Shown here in pieces: positions 34,396-47,385 of a stretch of DNA of 64,000 bases. Position numbers and translations under genes: made by a program. Origin of the DNA: Lineus longissimus (lineage: Eukaryota; Nemertea; Pilidiophora; Heteronemertea; Lineidae); assembly GCF_910592395.1 (NCBI RefSeq), contig NC_088325.1, positions 7,471,501-7,535,500 of the forward strand, given 5' to 3'. Numbering within the stretch: position 1 is the stretch's first letter; every line of letters starts with the position of its first letter. The notes below the pieces were generated by a model. That model was not told the origin of the DNA. It did no database searches and saw nothing but the letters and a program-made list of their open reading frames with translations.

Positions 34396-35380
34396 GTATG
34401 AAAGAACCCCTAGTTCAGATGACCTCAAACACACGTTCCAAATCTGTTTCAGTTTGGCCTCAAGGGGGCTAAAACTGAAATCATAATGAAAAGGCCAGGG
34501 GCCATTGTGCTCACCGTGGAGATATTTAATAGACAATTCATGCTGGTTAACTCTTTCAGTGCCATTTCCATTGATTGGCGGACAAGAAAATGCACGTTGT
34601 GCCAGATCCGTCGATCGACGGATTAGGTTAGTTTCAGTGAATAACATTAGATGGCGATACCCAAGCTCAATATATATACCCAAGCTCAATATATGCGAGC
34701 TCTGCTTTGACTTGAGCGAAGCAGACGATATATTTTGGGCGCAAGGCATCATGGGTCAGTACGATTAGCAGAAAGGTTGGGGAGGGAGGCCACACTTCTT
34801 TGCGTTTACAGCTGAAAAAGTTGCCGATTTTTTACAAAAACAATATTTTCCCCCGTAATTCAGAGGATGGGCTTCATCAGGTCAATCGTGATGAACAGAT
34901 ATACTGAGATGCACGTATGATTAGAAAAGTAACAGGGGGTGTGAAGGGGGTCTTCAAGATGACTTTCTATAATAATTTGTGTCAAGTTGAAGAGCAAAAT
35001 ACCCCTTTGCCCTGGTGATTGCTTCAGTATCTACCATACCCAAAATAGATATACATGTAACTAGTTAAATTGCTAGGTGAAGTCAATAAAACATACTTGG
35101 TGAAGTTATCTCTTTTATTTTATTTTTGTTCATATTTTACAAATTCCTGAAAAAACCTGTGTATTCCTGGCATTCTTGCGTGCCATAATTGGAAACACTC
35201 TCACTGAAAGTGTTAAGAAACTTGTTATGTATATAGCCAAATGAAAATTTTTATACCATTCAGTCTCTGCGACCTTGAAAGGTCAAATAGAATATATACC
35301 GTATGTTGGTTAGATGTACTCATGGTATCTGATTGGTGGAAATCGGGCAAGTAGTTAAGCAATGATCGAATCTTCAGCTC
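34396..35380. other. Scrap of the dispersed repeat terminus, otherwise nothing
   Basis: At 34489-34519 the reverse complement of the GGTGAGCACAATGGCCC terminus is seen (AGGGGCCATTGTGCTCACC), so a minus-strand copy of the AGCTCACCT-type family ends here. The rest has no recognised feature. Confidence 0.5.
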
Positions 35381-35381
35381 A

Positions 35382-35600
35382 CCTGGGGGAGCTTATGTTA
35401 TCACGTCTTGTCCGTCCTCCGTCGATCTGTTTGCTATGAACAATGGTGGCACGTTTACTCACTGTTGAGTCTAGAAAGTTGAAACTTGGTGTGTGGATGA
35501 CTTATGACAATATGACTTGACACATAAATAATCATCGCCATTTGACCTACTTTCTGGGCTCCAGACAGCAATCTTTGAAATTGGTTTTTGCCTAATGCTT
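35382..35600 (+). repeat. 5' end of an AGCTCACCT-type repeat copy
   Basis: TCAGCTCACCTGGGGGAGCT, a terminal hairpin, is followed by TATGTTATCACGTCTTGTCC and GTCCTCCGTCG, then AACAATGGTGGCACG and AAGTTGAAACTTGGTGTG. The same order is seen at 47258 and 53690. Confidence 0.7.
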
Positions 35601-35643
35601 GTACGCAGAGTGTCAACATTTTTATGGTGGGCGTATCTAATAA

Positions 35644-36145
35644 CACTATGAACAGCAACTCTCGTTTTTCTGTCGGAAAACTCTCGGAATCTGCATCGGT
35701 CTCGAAATCACTCGAAAATCACTCGAAATGCTTCACGGTCATTAAACCGTCTCTCGGAAATCTCACGGAATTCGACCCGGCCTTGAAGAGCCATGTTGGG
35801 CAAGAACTCGGAAAGTTTCGAAGAAAATCGAAACAGTTAATTCTATTGTGATTGCTGGTCAATCCCTGTCGAATATTACCGTAAACGATCGTAAATGACT
35901 GAACATTTTAATGCTTTTGCCTGAGAAGTATTTTCGATTTTTTTCGACAGAGTTCGATAGGTATTCAGATCGAGCAATTATTTCAGTTCTGCAATACGTT
36001 ATAGGTGTCGCAAACCCGCATTCTTATCACATCTATTGAAACCGCAGGTAGGAGTCTAAAAGTATCGAAAAGACTCGAATGTTATCGCAATTAGGTGCGG
36101 TGGAATACAAAAGGACTCGAAAAGTATCGTTTTCTATCGTTTTTC
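35644..36145 (+). repeat. CTCGAAA-rich repeat, copy 1
   Basis: It starts ACACTATGAACAGCAACTCT and is densely filled with TCTCGGAA, ACTCGAAA and TATCG motifs. The first ~100 bp are matched in reverse complement at 45230-45333. Its right limit is estimated from where the motif density falls. Confidence 0.55.
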
Positions 36146-39100
36146 TTACAGGTGGTTTCAAAAACGGCATGTCCCGAGTAAATGTCCAGTTGTTACCCTC
36201 GTAACATTGGTTGTCACAACACCCTTCAACGTTGACAAAACGTGCAACAAATGTACGCCAACATAACCAACGCTTTTAACCTGTCAAAATTATCAAAATC
36301 TTCAGGCTTGATTTATATTTAAAACGGTATGAACTAGGCTCTTGCTTATTACACAAAAGCCGTTATCATCCATTGAAAAATCATAAGAAGAAGAAAATTG
36401 TGTAAATATATATTCTTTCAGCAATATGTGTGTGTTTGATGTATAAGCAATGAATTATTTCAGATTAAACTAGAAGTAATAATGCATAAAAGTCTTCGAA
36501 TTCGAAGTCGAAGCCGGTTACATCTGTTCTAACAGTTCTCACTGATAAATGTGAAATTCCCAACATGTCAGTTAACAACAACTTGTACAAAGTCAGATGG
36601 AATTGAGCAGCTCAGGCATGTCAAGCAGATATTATTGTAAACGCGAACTGCATCGCGCAGACTTTAAACACCTCAACACGCACATTTATTTTTATGACAT
36701 CACACCTCCTTCAGACATGTCGGACCCTTTTTTGCGCGTTTAATATCTCACTGATATTTTGAAGATCGTGCGTCTTGATAGAAAAATAGTCCGTCGTCCT
36801 ACCCTGAGAGGGTTACCTTTGAAGTAACATGCACTATCTGCACCAGGGATTTCTATTGATGATTAAAAAAGACAATTCATTTTTGGGCATATTCGCGGCG
36901 CACTGCAAAATAATAATATTCCAACGAGTGGAAACAATATTCATCCTACTGTTGCTTACAAGCTTACAATCTTCATCTGTCATTGGCATGACTGGCAGTA
37001 ACTTTTGCGATATGCCTCGCCCTGCCATTCGTGCTAATGATATGGACATTTTGTGCGCATAATTGTGGGAAAAAAAACGTTGATCAGGCTAGAGATGATT
37101 TGTCCAGCTGCTGGGTGGCCGTTTTTAAATTTGTGTCACAGTGTTGAGGTGATGCGCAACGAGCCACGTGCCGTCGCTGATTACCATGCTTACTAGGGAT
37201 TACTCGTAAGTGCTACCACACGAGCGTCTCGTTGTGCAATCCTTTCTTTAAAATACAAGCAGAATTAACTTTGTTGATACTGATTTGTTAAGACCAACAC
37301 ATTATATGGCCAACCGGAGGCTAACCCCTTGCTGGACAACCAAACATGGAACAAAATTAATCTGACAATCGTCATTTATAACCACAAAGCAAAAGGTATT
37401 TTGTTGACAAAGCATGGTTTGCCCCAAGACCTGTTTTCAGATAAGCCCTTGGGTCAACAAAAAGTTGGACCTGACAAGATGGATTTATTAGGACCCCTTA
37501 GAGCGGACCAACTATATAAAGACTTTACATTGACTCCTCGATTTCTGCTAGGCAATATATATTACTGCAGCTTAGTATGGTCGCTAACACATGAGCAAAT
37601 AGAAATGTGGTGGTCAGTGTGTGTGGACAGTGATCTTGCTTTTATCGCAAAATTTTAAATTGATCACAGATTTGGAAATATTTGAGGATCATCTCCACCT
37701 TTTAATAAAGTTGGTCTGCTGGGAAATTGCGACGGCTTTTTAACTGCTTAGTTTACGAGTAAATGAAACTTGAGAGAAGATGACGCATTAGAATTTGTTG
37801 TAAAATTGCAAAAAAAAGTCCTTGGATTATCATAGAAATCTAGTATAATAATATAGCGAATTTGATAAAAGAATTAGAACCACCACAAGCAGTGCCTTCA
37901 CAGTAACGTCACAGTGAAGGTTCTCGCCATCCCGCAGCGCGTTTTTAATGCATCGACCCGCGCAAAAATGATCGCTGCACGCAGGTTCTTTTAGTGGAGA
38001 TTGACATAACTGGCTGCTACATCAGAGTGGAAATTGACTAGGCAGCCTACAGCTTGGTAATAATGCCCTTTAAAATGTCATTCGTCCTTTAAGGCCAATT
38101 GGTTGGCGCATTGTTGATGAACACTTTGGGACACAGCATTTGGCACTGTGTTTGAGGGAAGTGGCCTCAATCTGTTTTTTATAAGGCATTTCCAGCATGT
38201 ATTTGGGCTTCAGAGAGATAATCACCAATGTATTAGCTGTTCATATGACTAAGTGTGATGAGGGAATTACCTCCGTCTCCAAATGCTATACTCACTTTCT
38301 GTTTAATTGGGCGTGCATGAGTAGTCACTGGTCTAAAATGCTTTGCTCAGTTTTCAGAAATCTCCTGCATTTGTCCGTCACCTGTTCAGAAAGCATTGCG
38401 TCCTCTGCCATATGTCTGCCATTTTGTTGAGTTGGCCTTGTCGTGGTGTGAATCTTAAGCTCCCCCCCCCCCCCATGCAACCGCCCCGTTCATAAACTCT
38501 CCTACCACTAGCTCATTAAGAAGCACGTTATACATGTTAAAGTTTAAGATTATAATACAGTGATATCAATGGAATAGTTTCATGACATACTAATTCTTTT
38601 TACAACAATACTATATGTTGTGATTACTGTTTATATTGATACTCGTAGATGAAGATTACTCGTATTTCTTCTGTTGTATGACCGGAGGTGATGGAGGCAA
38701 GTTGATGCAACCTGCGATGACCGCCGCAAACGAGCTATTATCGTTGCAGCCGATTTTAATCGCTCATATGTGGAGCACTTCCAAAAGGTATGCTGCCAGT
38801 TTGATACATTGCCCCTCCAGTGAGTCGTGCCCAAAGTTTTATTTCTGTATAAAATCGGCCTTTTAAGGGTTAAAGCCTCGATATGCAGGGTACTTTGCCT
38901 TTATGACCCAATATCACTGAGGACCGAGTGTTGCAAATGAAGCAAGTAGAATAAATACATGAATTTGTGTGAAATCATCCATCTGGTTCAAACAAAAACC
39001 AGAAAAGGTTCAGGCCGACAAAAACCCCATCAAGTTCTGAAATTTTCACTTTAAAATACGCAAAAGGGAAGTGCCGTTTTAAAGACTTAAAGTTGGGACT

Positions 39101-41795
39101 TTTTTTTTCGTTTTAAAGTCATGATTTTTAGTTTTGGACATTTTTGTATCGGCCATGTTACCCCAGTCAGAGAAATACAAAATGAACCATTCGAATATTC
39201 TCAATAAATGGCCCACATCCCTTCTTTGGTGTCCCTAATTACTCCACATTTACTTTGACAAATATGTTGTAAATCTTTCTCATAGTGTGACTTTGATGGC
39301 TCTTTTCAAAACCAAGTGAATGCTTTACAATCCAATAAAATGCTAAGAAAAACACTCCATGGGCTCTATAGGAATTTGCGATTCTGCAGTTTGCTGGACT
39401 AAACTTCGTTGACAAGAGAAAACATGTTCGGTTAAGATATAGTCAAAAACTTTGAAGCCCAAAAAATATTCCAACTTAAATTCTTCAGGATACTTCACGT
39501 ATCTAACATTGGAAAGTTCAGAGCACGAAATGTTTTTGTGGTGGCTTGGACATTTTCTGGTTTATATTTGAAACTAATAGATAATTGGCACGAAACTCCA
39601 TGTCAGCTTTCTACTTGCCTTATATCTTCAGTCATATAAAAGTATAAAGCAAGTGCATGTATAAGCGACATAACGTTGGCATGGAAGCATCAACAATTGC
39701 GTGTCCAGTAATGTTAAACGATCACTAAACTGTCCAAATAAAAAGGTCAGTTTAGAAATATCATGAAAATATGATTATTCCAAAATATCATTTCCTTGCG
39801 CTATTTTGATAACTTGCCCTTTTCTTCAAATACCTTTTTCTAACACTCATTCGTTCAAAACGTTTGTCCACTTAGGCCAATATGAGATCAAAAACATATT
39901 GAAATGATGTTGTCGGTTACATTTTAACTTTGCCAGTTGGCCGGCATCAAAAGATGACGAAAGAATATTTAATATATAGGTCTATTCATTAATAATGGCA
40001 ACAATCTGACAAAGTAAAAATCACGTGAAAATCTCGATATTTAATAATCTATCCTTTAGGCCCATACACCAAGTTAGAATTAATTGACTACATGTACTTG
40101 TTTGCATGGTCTTCGAATTTCTAAAAAATTTCATAACAGAAAGTTGCAAATCTTACAGCAGCACTATACACTCCATACGAAATTTTTCATGAACAAATCT
40201 TCCTGAAATTATCTTGAAACATGGGGCTCTTTGAAAATGTGCTGCAATATAGCCAAAATATCATCTGCATTTCTCTACTAAAACGCAACATTATCAGACC
40301 ATTCCATGGGTCTTACACCAACATAACCAAAGGTGGATAATTGCACCTAATTTATTATGAATGTTTACTTAATAGTGATGCAACATGGTCAGTCAGTCCG
40401 GGCAAATGCCCGAGGCTAGTTAATCGAACAATGCTCAAATACGTGAGTCAGACAGTCATCTATCAGAGAAGTTTTGAAAGAAGCAGCCTATGGGAATTTT
40501 TTTCACTGTACTATAAGACCAGGTTTATAGCATAGCTACATGCATGAACCAACAGTGATATTAGGGCAGCATAACAAAGTTGTTGGCTGCTTCCCAAGAA
40601 CCGCCAATTCTTCTTTCTAATAGAAAAGTTCTCTCTGCCAGAGGCAGTCAATTCTTGTTTGACAATAATGCATGAGTGGCTAACACAAAAGTAGTAGACT
40701 GTGTGTATGTCATGAGCAGGTCCCAGCTGAAGAGTTGGATCGAAACGACGAAAAGGTGACTTTGATAATGTGAATGATCTTGAATATTCGAAACGTTAAG
40801 CTAGCTTCGCATTTAGGGCTGTGGGTTGAAAAACAATCACACATCGTTGCAATTATTGATGGCTGACAACGTTTCTTGCCATTTTTCGATAGGAACAGTA
40901 GTTTTTGAGATATTTGTTCTTGTTGAGTTTAAACGCTTTATGGCCGAGTATGAAAGTCGATTATCCTAACGATAATGTTCCTAAAACTAACCGTGTTGAT
41001 ATTCAATACACTTTCATTTAATTTAAGCTACTACCGGATTTGATGTCACATTTTTGAACGCGACCTTCACAATTACTCGTTACTGCTAGAGCGAAGTACC
41101 GTTTTGGTTTTGTAAAATAAATTGTTGAAAAACTTGCGCTCGTAGGCCGAGTTCAGACAACTGCAAAACCACTCAAAAAAGAACAATAATGTACATAGTT
41201 ATATTCAGCTAGACTTTAAGATACTGTCTTTTTATCATATTTGAAATGCATAAAGCTAAGTCACTCCTTTCAACACGGCCATGGGTGGGTGTCGCCCCCC
41301 CCCCTCCATGAAAAACTAAATAGATATTGAACACAGTGATTTCTCAACATGGTATAGTCTAATCACACACAAATTCATTCTGACTAATTTGACAGAGCCC
41401 GCCTATCATGACATCATTTTATTGATGCCAAAATGTTATAGTTGAATAAGGTCTAGAAATGTTGTTTAGACTTATCAGAATGGTATCAATAACAGCGACA
41501 TTTTTTTTACATCGCAACTGACATCATAATATTATGTCAAGAGTTACTTTTGTTTTAATGATATTACCAGATGTTTCCTACCCAGCCTGGTGTGTAAATA
41601 TGATAAAACCCATTGTTCATGTTTTGGAAGTCCTTTAGATACAATTTCCATGAACATGACAAGATACTAATATTTACCTACATTTACAGCATGTTGAACG
41701 TCAAGGTTTTGTAAACTAATTAGGGATCCTGACGACTGCCTCGCCTTGCAGCAGGAAAGTAATGTGCTAACGAATTATTCTGGGGTGTACTAATA
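36146..41795. other. 5.6 kb of intron without recognised features
   Basis: AT-rich. Open frames up to 109 residues (37329-37658) show no family motif. There is a run of C at 38462-38475. No TE termini with partners in the window were seen. This is the least repeat-marked part of intron 5. Confidence 0.4.
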
Positions 41796-43150
41796 TTGGT
41801 CCTACTCTATGCTGTGACTGTCTCCTCTCAGTCATGTCAGCACCTCAACTCAAAAGACAACAAAGCTAGAGGTATATATGACCGTGTCGCAGAAACTATC
41901 AGCAATAATCTCCAGCATTCATTTAACCTGTCTTACGCTTTAACTGTACTATGCCAGTGTCCGTGTCACAACTCAGCAAGGATGGCAAGACACAGCGTTA
42001 CTGCTGATCCATGTATAGCAGGACAAATTTCCGCATGCGTCATGTTGTGACTGTCACATGTAAGTATTTACTCAACAGGCCACGGATGAATGTAACTGTT
42101 TCCCTGGGACAATCAAAAATTGTTTTTTTACTACGCGGTTCCTACGTTAAAGATGTGACTGTAATGACAGTCTTGTTTCAGTGTCCCAACACCATAAATC
42201 AAATATGAAAAACAAGATGTGATAGTCCCATACTCCACGTTATGCTTTGGCACTCTGGTCTCGGTCTCCACAGAATGGGAATGAAAGTGTTTGTCTTCAC
42301 ATAAACAATCAACAACTATAATTACCAATTAGACCTGCGATATGCTGAGAAGTCTCCTATTATTCTCACATCTCAGCCAACATGGATATTTTCACGCACT
42401 TTGACCTGTGCTATAATGCGACAGCCTATTATAAGTGTCACATCTCAACAAGCATGGAAAGACGACAGGGTCTGACTGTCTGTCCACGGATATGACAGAA
42501 TCATTCAACTATATTCCACTACATTTAGGCGTGTTAGGCGTGCGATATGCTGCGACATCTTGCATTAGTGTCATATCTTAAAATACACGGTTAGACGGTG
42601 ATGTGACTATATTTCCAGGAAAAATCAGCGATTAGTCCTGCACCGTATGGCCTGCGTTATTATATGATAGTCACCTACTGTTTCACCTCAACCGACTTGG
42701 AAAGACAGTACGTGTCTCTCTAGGAACAATCTGCAATTTATTCCAACTCTTTAGGTCATCGTTATGCTGCGATAGTCTTTTATTATTGTAACATCTCAAA
42801 ATACATGGAAAGACGGGATGTGTCTTTCTCTATCAGTAGGAACAATCATATCTGACTTTAAGGCCCGCGTTATGTTGCGACAGTCTCCCATTAGTCATGT
42901 AAGTGTCACACCTAAACAGACAAGGAAGAACAGGATAGTGAATGTCTCTCCAGGAATTGCAATTCACTTTATTCCCAAAAAGATGTGGCTGGGTCCCTAG
43001 AAACAAACATAATCCTTACCACCTGGACCAAAGTTATGTTGCGACTGTCTCACACATGTCCAGCAACTCAACAGTTAAAGACAAAGGGGATGCGCCCGTC
43101 ATGCTGTAAACAGTCAGAAATATTTCAATGTCGATTTATGATGTGACTAA
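41796..43150. repeat. Degenerate tandem repeat, unit ~105-130 bp
   Basis: About ten diverged units, each with TATGCTGCGACAGTCT, then ATTAGTGTCACATCTCAACA, ATGGAAAGACGG, a TGTCTCTCTAGGAACAATC block and a TTAGGC(C) end. The start phrase recurs near 42340, 42414, 42545, 42660, 42762, 42872, 43033 and 43137. Units differ by many substitutions and small indels, so the array is old. Open frames inside it are incidental. Confidence 0.75.
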
Positions 43151-45109
43151 TAGTGGCACACACAGTCTTGAATTAATTAGTTACTATTGTTCCCCGGGAG
43201 GTTATTTTGAATATATTCATGTCACCCAGTTCGGTATCATTGTTCTTTGCAGTGGGTTGACTTTGGTGAGAATTAGTTTGGTTTAAGACAAGTGTCTTGT
43301 GAAAAAAACACACCACTAAATTCTTCAGACGACGGACAAATTCAGGAGATCGCTAAAGACTCATCACAGAGCAGAGCGACTGCTTATGCACGACAAATTC
43401 ATGAACACGGATTGAGTATTGCGCTCAGTGACGGCGATTGTTGCCTCATTACAATGAATGGTAAACATCAAGTAAGATGGAAAGTTATACAGTGTGTATC
43501 AAAAAAGGTAATCCGAGATCAGAAAGTTGATATGCCAAGGTTACTGATTTCGACAACATTCATTTGGTTTACCATTTGACAAAAGCCCATCACATTTCTA
43601 TCATCACTTCTGTTACACATTGACCGATTACAGTGTTATTGAAAAATGATCCGATCAATTGCGCTTTTTCCAAGTCGTGCCCCCCCCGGCCCCCAGCATA
43701 AAGAATGAATGTGGCCATTAGACTGTTCTTCCTACTTGTAGAGCAGTGTATGCGGGCGACTCTTAACTTCAGTTTTGTCAGTGCTCTACGGCTCTTAAAT
43801 TTCACGCTGGTCCACCTTCCGAAGACACGCCAACCTTTCCAAACTTACCCACCATAATTTGACCCTGCTACATCTCAATGTCCTATGTGGTGGAGATAAC
43901 ACCAGATTTTATGTTTGCCTTTGGAATATCTATGAAAAAAAGAAGTTAATTGGCTCTTGCGTCATATGTTCGCGAACCTCGCTGTTTGGAAACGCTGAAA
44001 CGCAGATTGGCACATTTTCTGTTTTCCCCTCATGGTTTTTCTTCTAGTTGTCTTTTGTATGGAAACATTTAAATATGGGGGACAAACACAGGAATGAGGT
44101 TTCACTGGCTTAAGCATCCAATTGCGGGAACTTAGATCCTTGAAAGTTCATATTTTGCTAAAAGAAAAAGTGGAAAGTAAGGTGTATGTAACCCTTGCAA
44201 GTTTATTGTTGGTCAAATAAAAAAGAAAACCTGTTTTGATTGAGGGACGAATGTATTTTTAGCTCAAAAGAAACATTTCTATAGACACACATTAAAGGAT
44301 TACCTGACATCAGGAAGTTGTGGTCATTCAGTGTTGTTCGTATAAGTCTTATTATGTTGAATGATCCAAAAAAAAGAAATGAGTAGTTTGGTGTGATAAT
44401 CCGATGTGGTATATTGCGAGATAATCACCGACGAATAAGGGTCTTTGACAGTAATGGCTAAATGATAATGTGATAGACAGCTATTTTGCCGTTTTGTTGC
44501 TAATGCACCACCCGAGCAGCAAATATCATGAACCATTTATTGATACTGCGGTTTTATTTACATATGTATAAAAAGGTGATGGCATCCGGTGGTTTTAAGA
44601 TTTTGTCTGTTCAGATGCTGCAGTAATGACAGACTGACGTTTTTACTGTTATTTTCTTAAGCACAGCGCTACTAATACAAAACGCTATGTCGAAGCGCCA
44701 GTCTATCTTCGCCTTGCAAACGTGAAGCGCGGAAAAAAGTGTACAATACACTGACGCGAGGAATCGGGCTGATACCAACTTGGCTAAACTCGATTCACAC
44801 TGATAACGACCGTCAACGGTGTCATATGGATGCACTCATACCATGCATTGCAGATTGGGTAATCATCAAAGGCCAATGCGTTAGATAAACGCATCGGTTG
44901 TCATCAACATAATTATGATAGGGGAAGAGCCTGCCCGGTAAGGGACACTCAATAAATGAATTGCCTCTGGCCGCATAGTTGACTTTTTACAAAAGATAGG
45001 CAACGGCGTTCTTATCCGCCTTCTATGTTTCATTGTGGAACTGACAACTATCATGAATATTGAGCACGCTGATCATAATGGTCGGACTTGTCGCGCCCCC
45101 TGCAAACCA
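43151..45109. other. Intron sequence with one unassigned open frame
   Basis: Open frame 43292-43579 (+, 95 residues; includes DDGQIQEIAKDSSQSRATAY and LSDGDCCLITMNGKHQV) looks more protein-like than its neighbours, but I do not recognise a family. It could be a fragment of an unknown mobile element. Nothing else was recognised. Confidence 0.3.
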
Positions 45110-45333
45110 ACATGAAAATAACCGTTTAATAGAGTATACTGTCGAAAGGTATCGAAAAACTGACGAACGGTCTCGGAATTCAAGAACTTGAGACTTTTCG
45201 AGAGGCATCGCCACTGAGCGTGTAATCCGATTAGGCGTCCCTGCACTTTACGAGTGATTTACGAGAGATTTCGTGACCGATGCAGATTTCGAGAGTTTTC
45301 CGAGAGAAAATCGAGAGTTGGTGTTCGTAGTGT
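45110..45333 (-). repeat. CTCGAAA-rich repeat, copy 2 (inverted)
   Basis: The reverse complement begins ACACTACGAACACCAACTCT and follows copy 1 at 35644 for about 100 bp, with TCTCGGAAAACTCTCG and ATCTGCATCGGTC in common. The remainder is more diverged. Confidence 0.6.
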
Positions 45334-45419
45334 AAGGTAAAATGACTAAATCACCGATTGGTGGCATGTTTCGTTTTTATTTGAGCTAGAAGGTTTTAAA
45401 CTTGTGAGGACATATATCT

Positions 45420-46045
45420 AGGGACCATCTATTCTACCCCAACAATTTGTCCCGCTCGGACTTCAAATATGGCTGCCAGGCAGCCATCTTGAAAATTAAA
45501 CAAAGTCGGATTGAAACCAAATTTCATGTGATTGTATATCTATGTACTTTCTACAATGTCCCTGATTTTCAGTCAAATCCATCGACCAATATGGCCAACA
45601 GTCGGCCATCTTGAAAATTAAACAAAGTCCTATTTCTCTGAAACTAATGATCAGATTGCAACCAAACTTCATGTGATTATGTATCTATGTACTCTTATCA
45701 ATATCTCTGATTTTCAATCAAATCCCATGACAAATATGGCTGCCAGGCCCCCATCTTGTAATTCCAACTAAGTCCTATTACTCCTTAACTGGTGAACAGA
45801 TGTCAACCAATTTCCATGTGACATGTACACTCTTCAATAACCCTGAAATTCAGTCAACTTTATAACCAAAATGCTATACTTGGTACCGGTAATTTTCTTT
45901 TGTGCCATTGAGCCGAGAAGAATAATATTATTCAATGGAATCAAAACTGGTGAAACTAGTCAGAAACTATTCTCCCCATATTCACTGCAAATGACATGCA
46001 TTACATTACCCGAGGTGAGCACATGGTCCTTGGACCATTTCATTC
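45420..46045 (+). repeat. AGCTCACCT-type repeat, 3' part with ~140-bp subrepeats
   Basis: Three successive units share AAATATGGCTGCCAGGCAGC/CATCTTGAAAATTAAACAAA and CATGTGATTGTATATCTATG. They lead to the terminal motif CGAGGTGAGCACATGGTCCT and GGACCATTTCATTC at 46010-46045, the 3' end also seen at 48394 and 54711. Confidence 0.7.
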
Positions 46046-47257
46046 ATATTTGTATCAAACTTAAGGTTGTGGGTGCGTACCGATGGCAATTTGTTTATAA
46101 TTCTTCTTTTTTTTAACCCTTGTATCTTATATTTTTAACTCTCAGCGTATAGCAGAGAGTTTATATGGTGGTACAGAATGACGTCTGTTAGTCTGTGAAG
46201 TCGTAAACATTGTGCCGGACCGAACAGTGCACCTCCATCATGTAGTTCCCCAGAGTGTTCACTTCACAAGTTCCACTGGCGTATTTATTAACTGTATTGC
46301 ATGCTGAATATTAATAACTCTGAATCGGCGTCCATCTGTGTTACCCAGAATTTACGGACTTTCGAAAAATAAAAATCTGAATATAAATCTTCGTACCGCG
46401 TAGTAATTAAAAAATGCTATTTTTAGTTTCGCACATGTACATGTTTCACGATCGTTTTGGCCTCATGCCGTTGTAGCGTGGTCGTTTCGCCCTCAGCGAT
46501 TTAGTTTCGCTCTAATGCCGTTGCAGCGTGGTTGTTTCGCCCTCAGTAGATTTATTGTTTAGCAATGCAGGTTTGGTTGAATATGCCCAAGGAATATGCC
46601 GTAAAGTTGGTAAAATGAAGATGAATTGATGTAACGACCAATGGTGTACGAATGTTACCAAAATAGGGCAAAAAAGCATGGGTGAAACAACCCAGTTATC
46701 TTGTGTAGCGCCAGTTCGTAGGAGAGAGGTTGCGGACCGTCCCCACTCCCACTCCCACTCCGAGGTGATTCCGTTTTGGCGTATTACGTCATCACTTCAC
46801 GAGGGATTTCCCCGTCTTGCTCCATGAACTCGGACGATTTACGAGTTGGAGACCGCGAACTCGTAAGTGTTCTCCCACTTGCATTATCTTAGCTTTTAGA
46901 CATCTAAATCAAGTGACAATGAAGAAGCAATATCCCTTACACACTGTTCTAGCACGTCACCTAAGTTGTAACAAGATATTTTGTGTAAAAGACGTAGAAA
47001 ACTTGTTGTTTTTGAAGTGTTCAAAATTGTGTAGAACGGCCGTGTACTGACTGTGCGTGTACTTGTAAACATGTACATTACGTGTTGGTTTGTTTGAAAC
47101 TCTGTTCCCCTCTGTACTTTTTGGATCTAGTTATCTTAGGACTGAAGTAATTCGTAGTTTTACAATAGAAATACGCACATGCTACAGAGGAAACAGCTTT
47201 TTACTAGCTGTAAATCACCAAAATTGTAGAATATTTCGTCTGCTTTATTTACTTTTT

Positions 47258-47308
47258 AGCTCACCTCTTAGCAGAGGTGAGCTTATCCCATACCGTGGCG
47301 TCCGTCGT

Positions 47309-47385
<77 letters not shown>

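Noticed and set aside
41796-43000. Cluster of small open frames at 42-43 kb as a gene
   Set aside because: They arise from the degenerate tandem repeat, and translated units do not keep a common frame.
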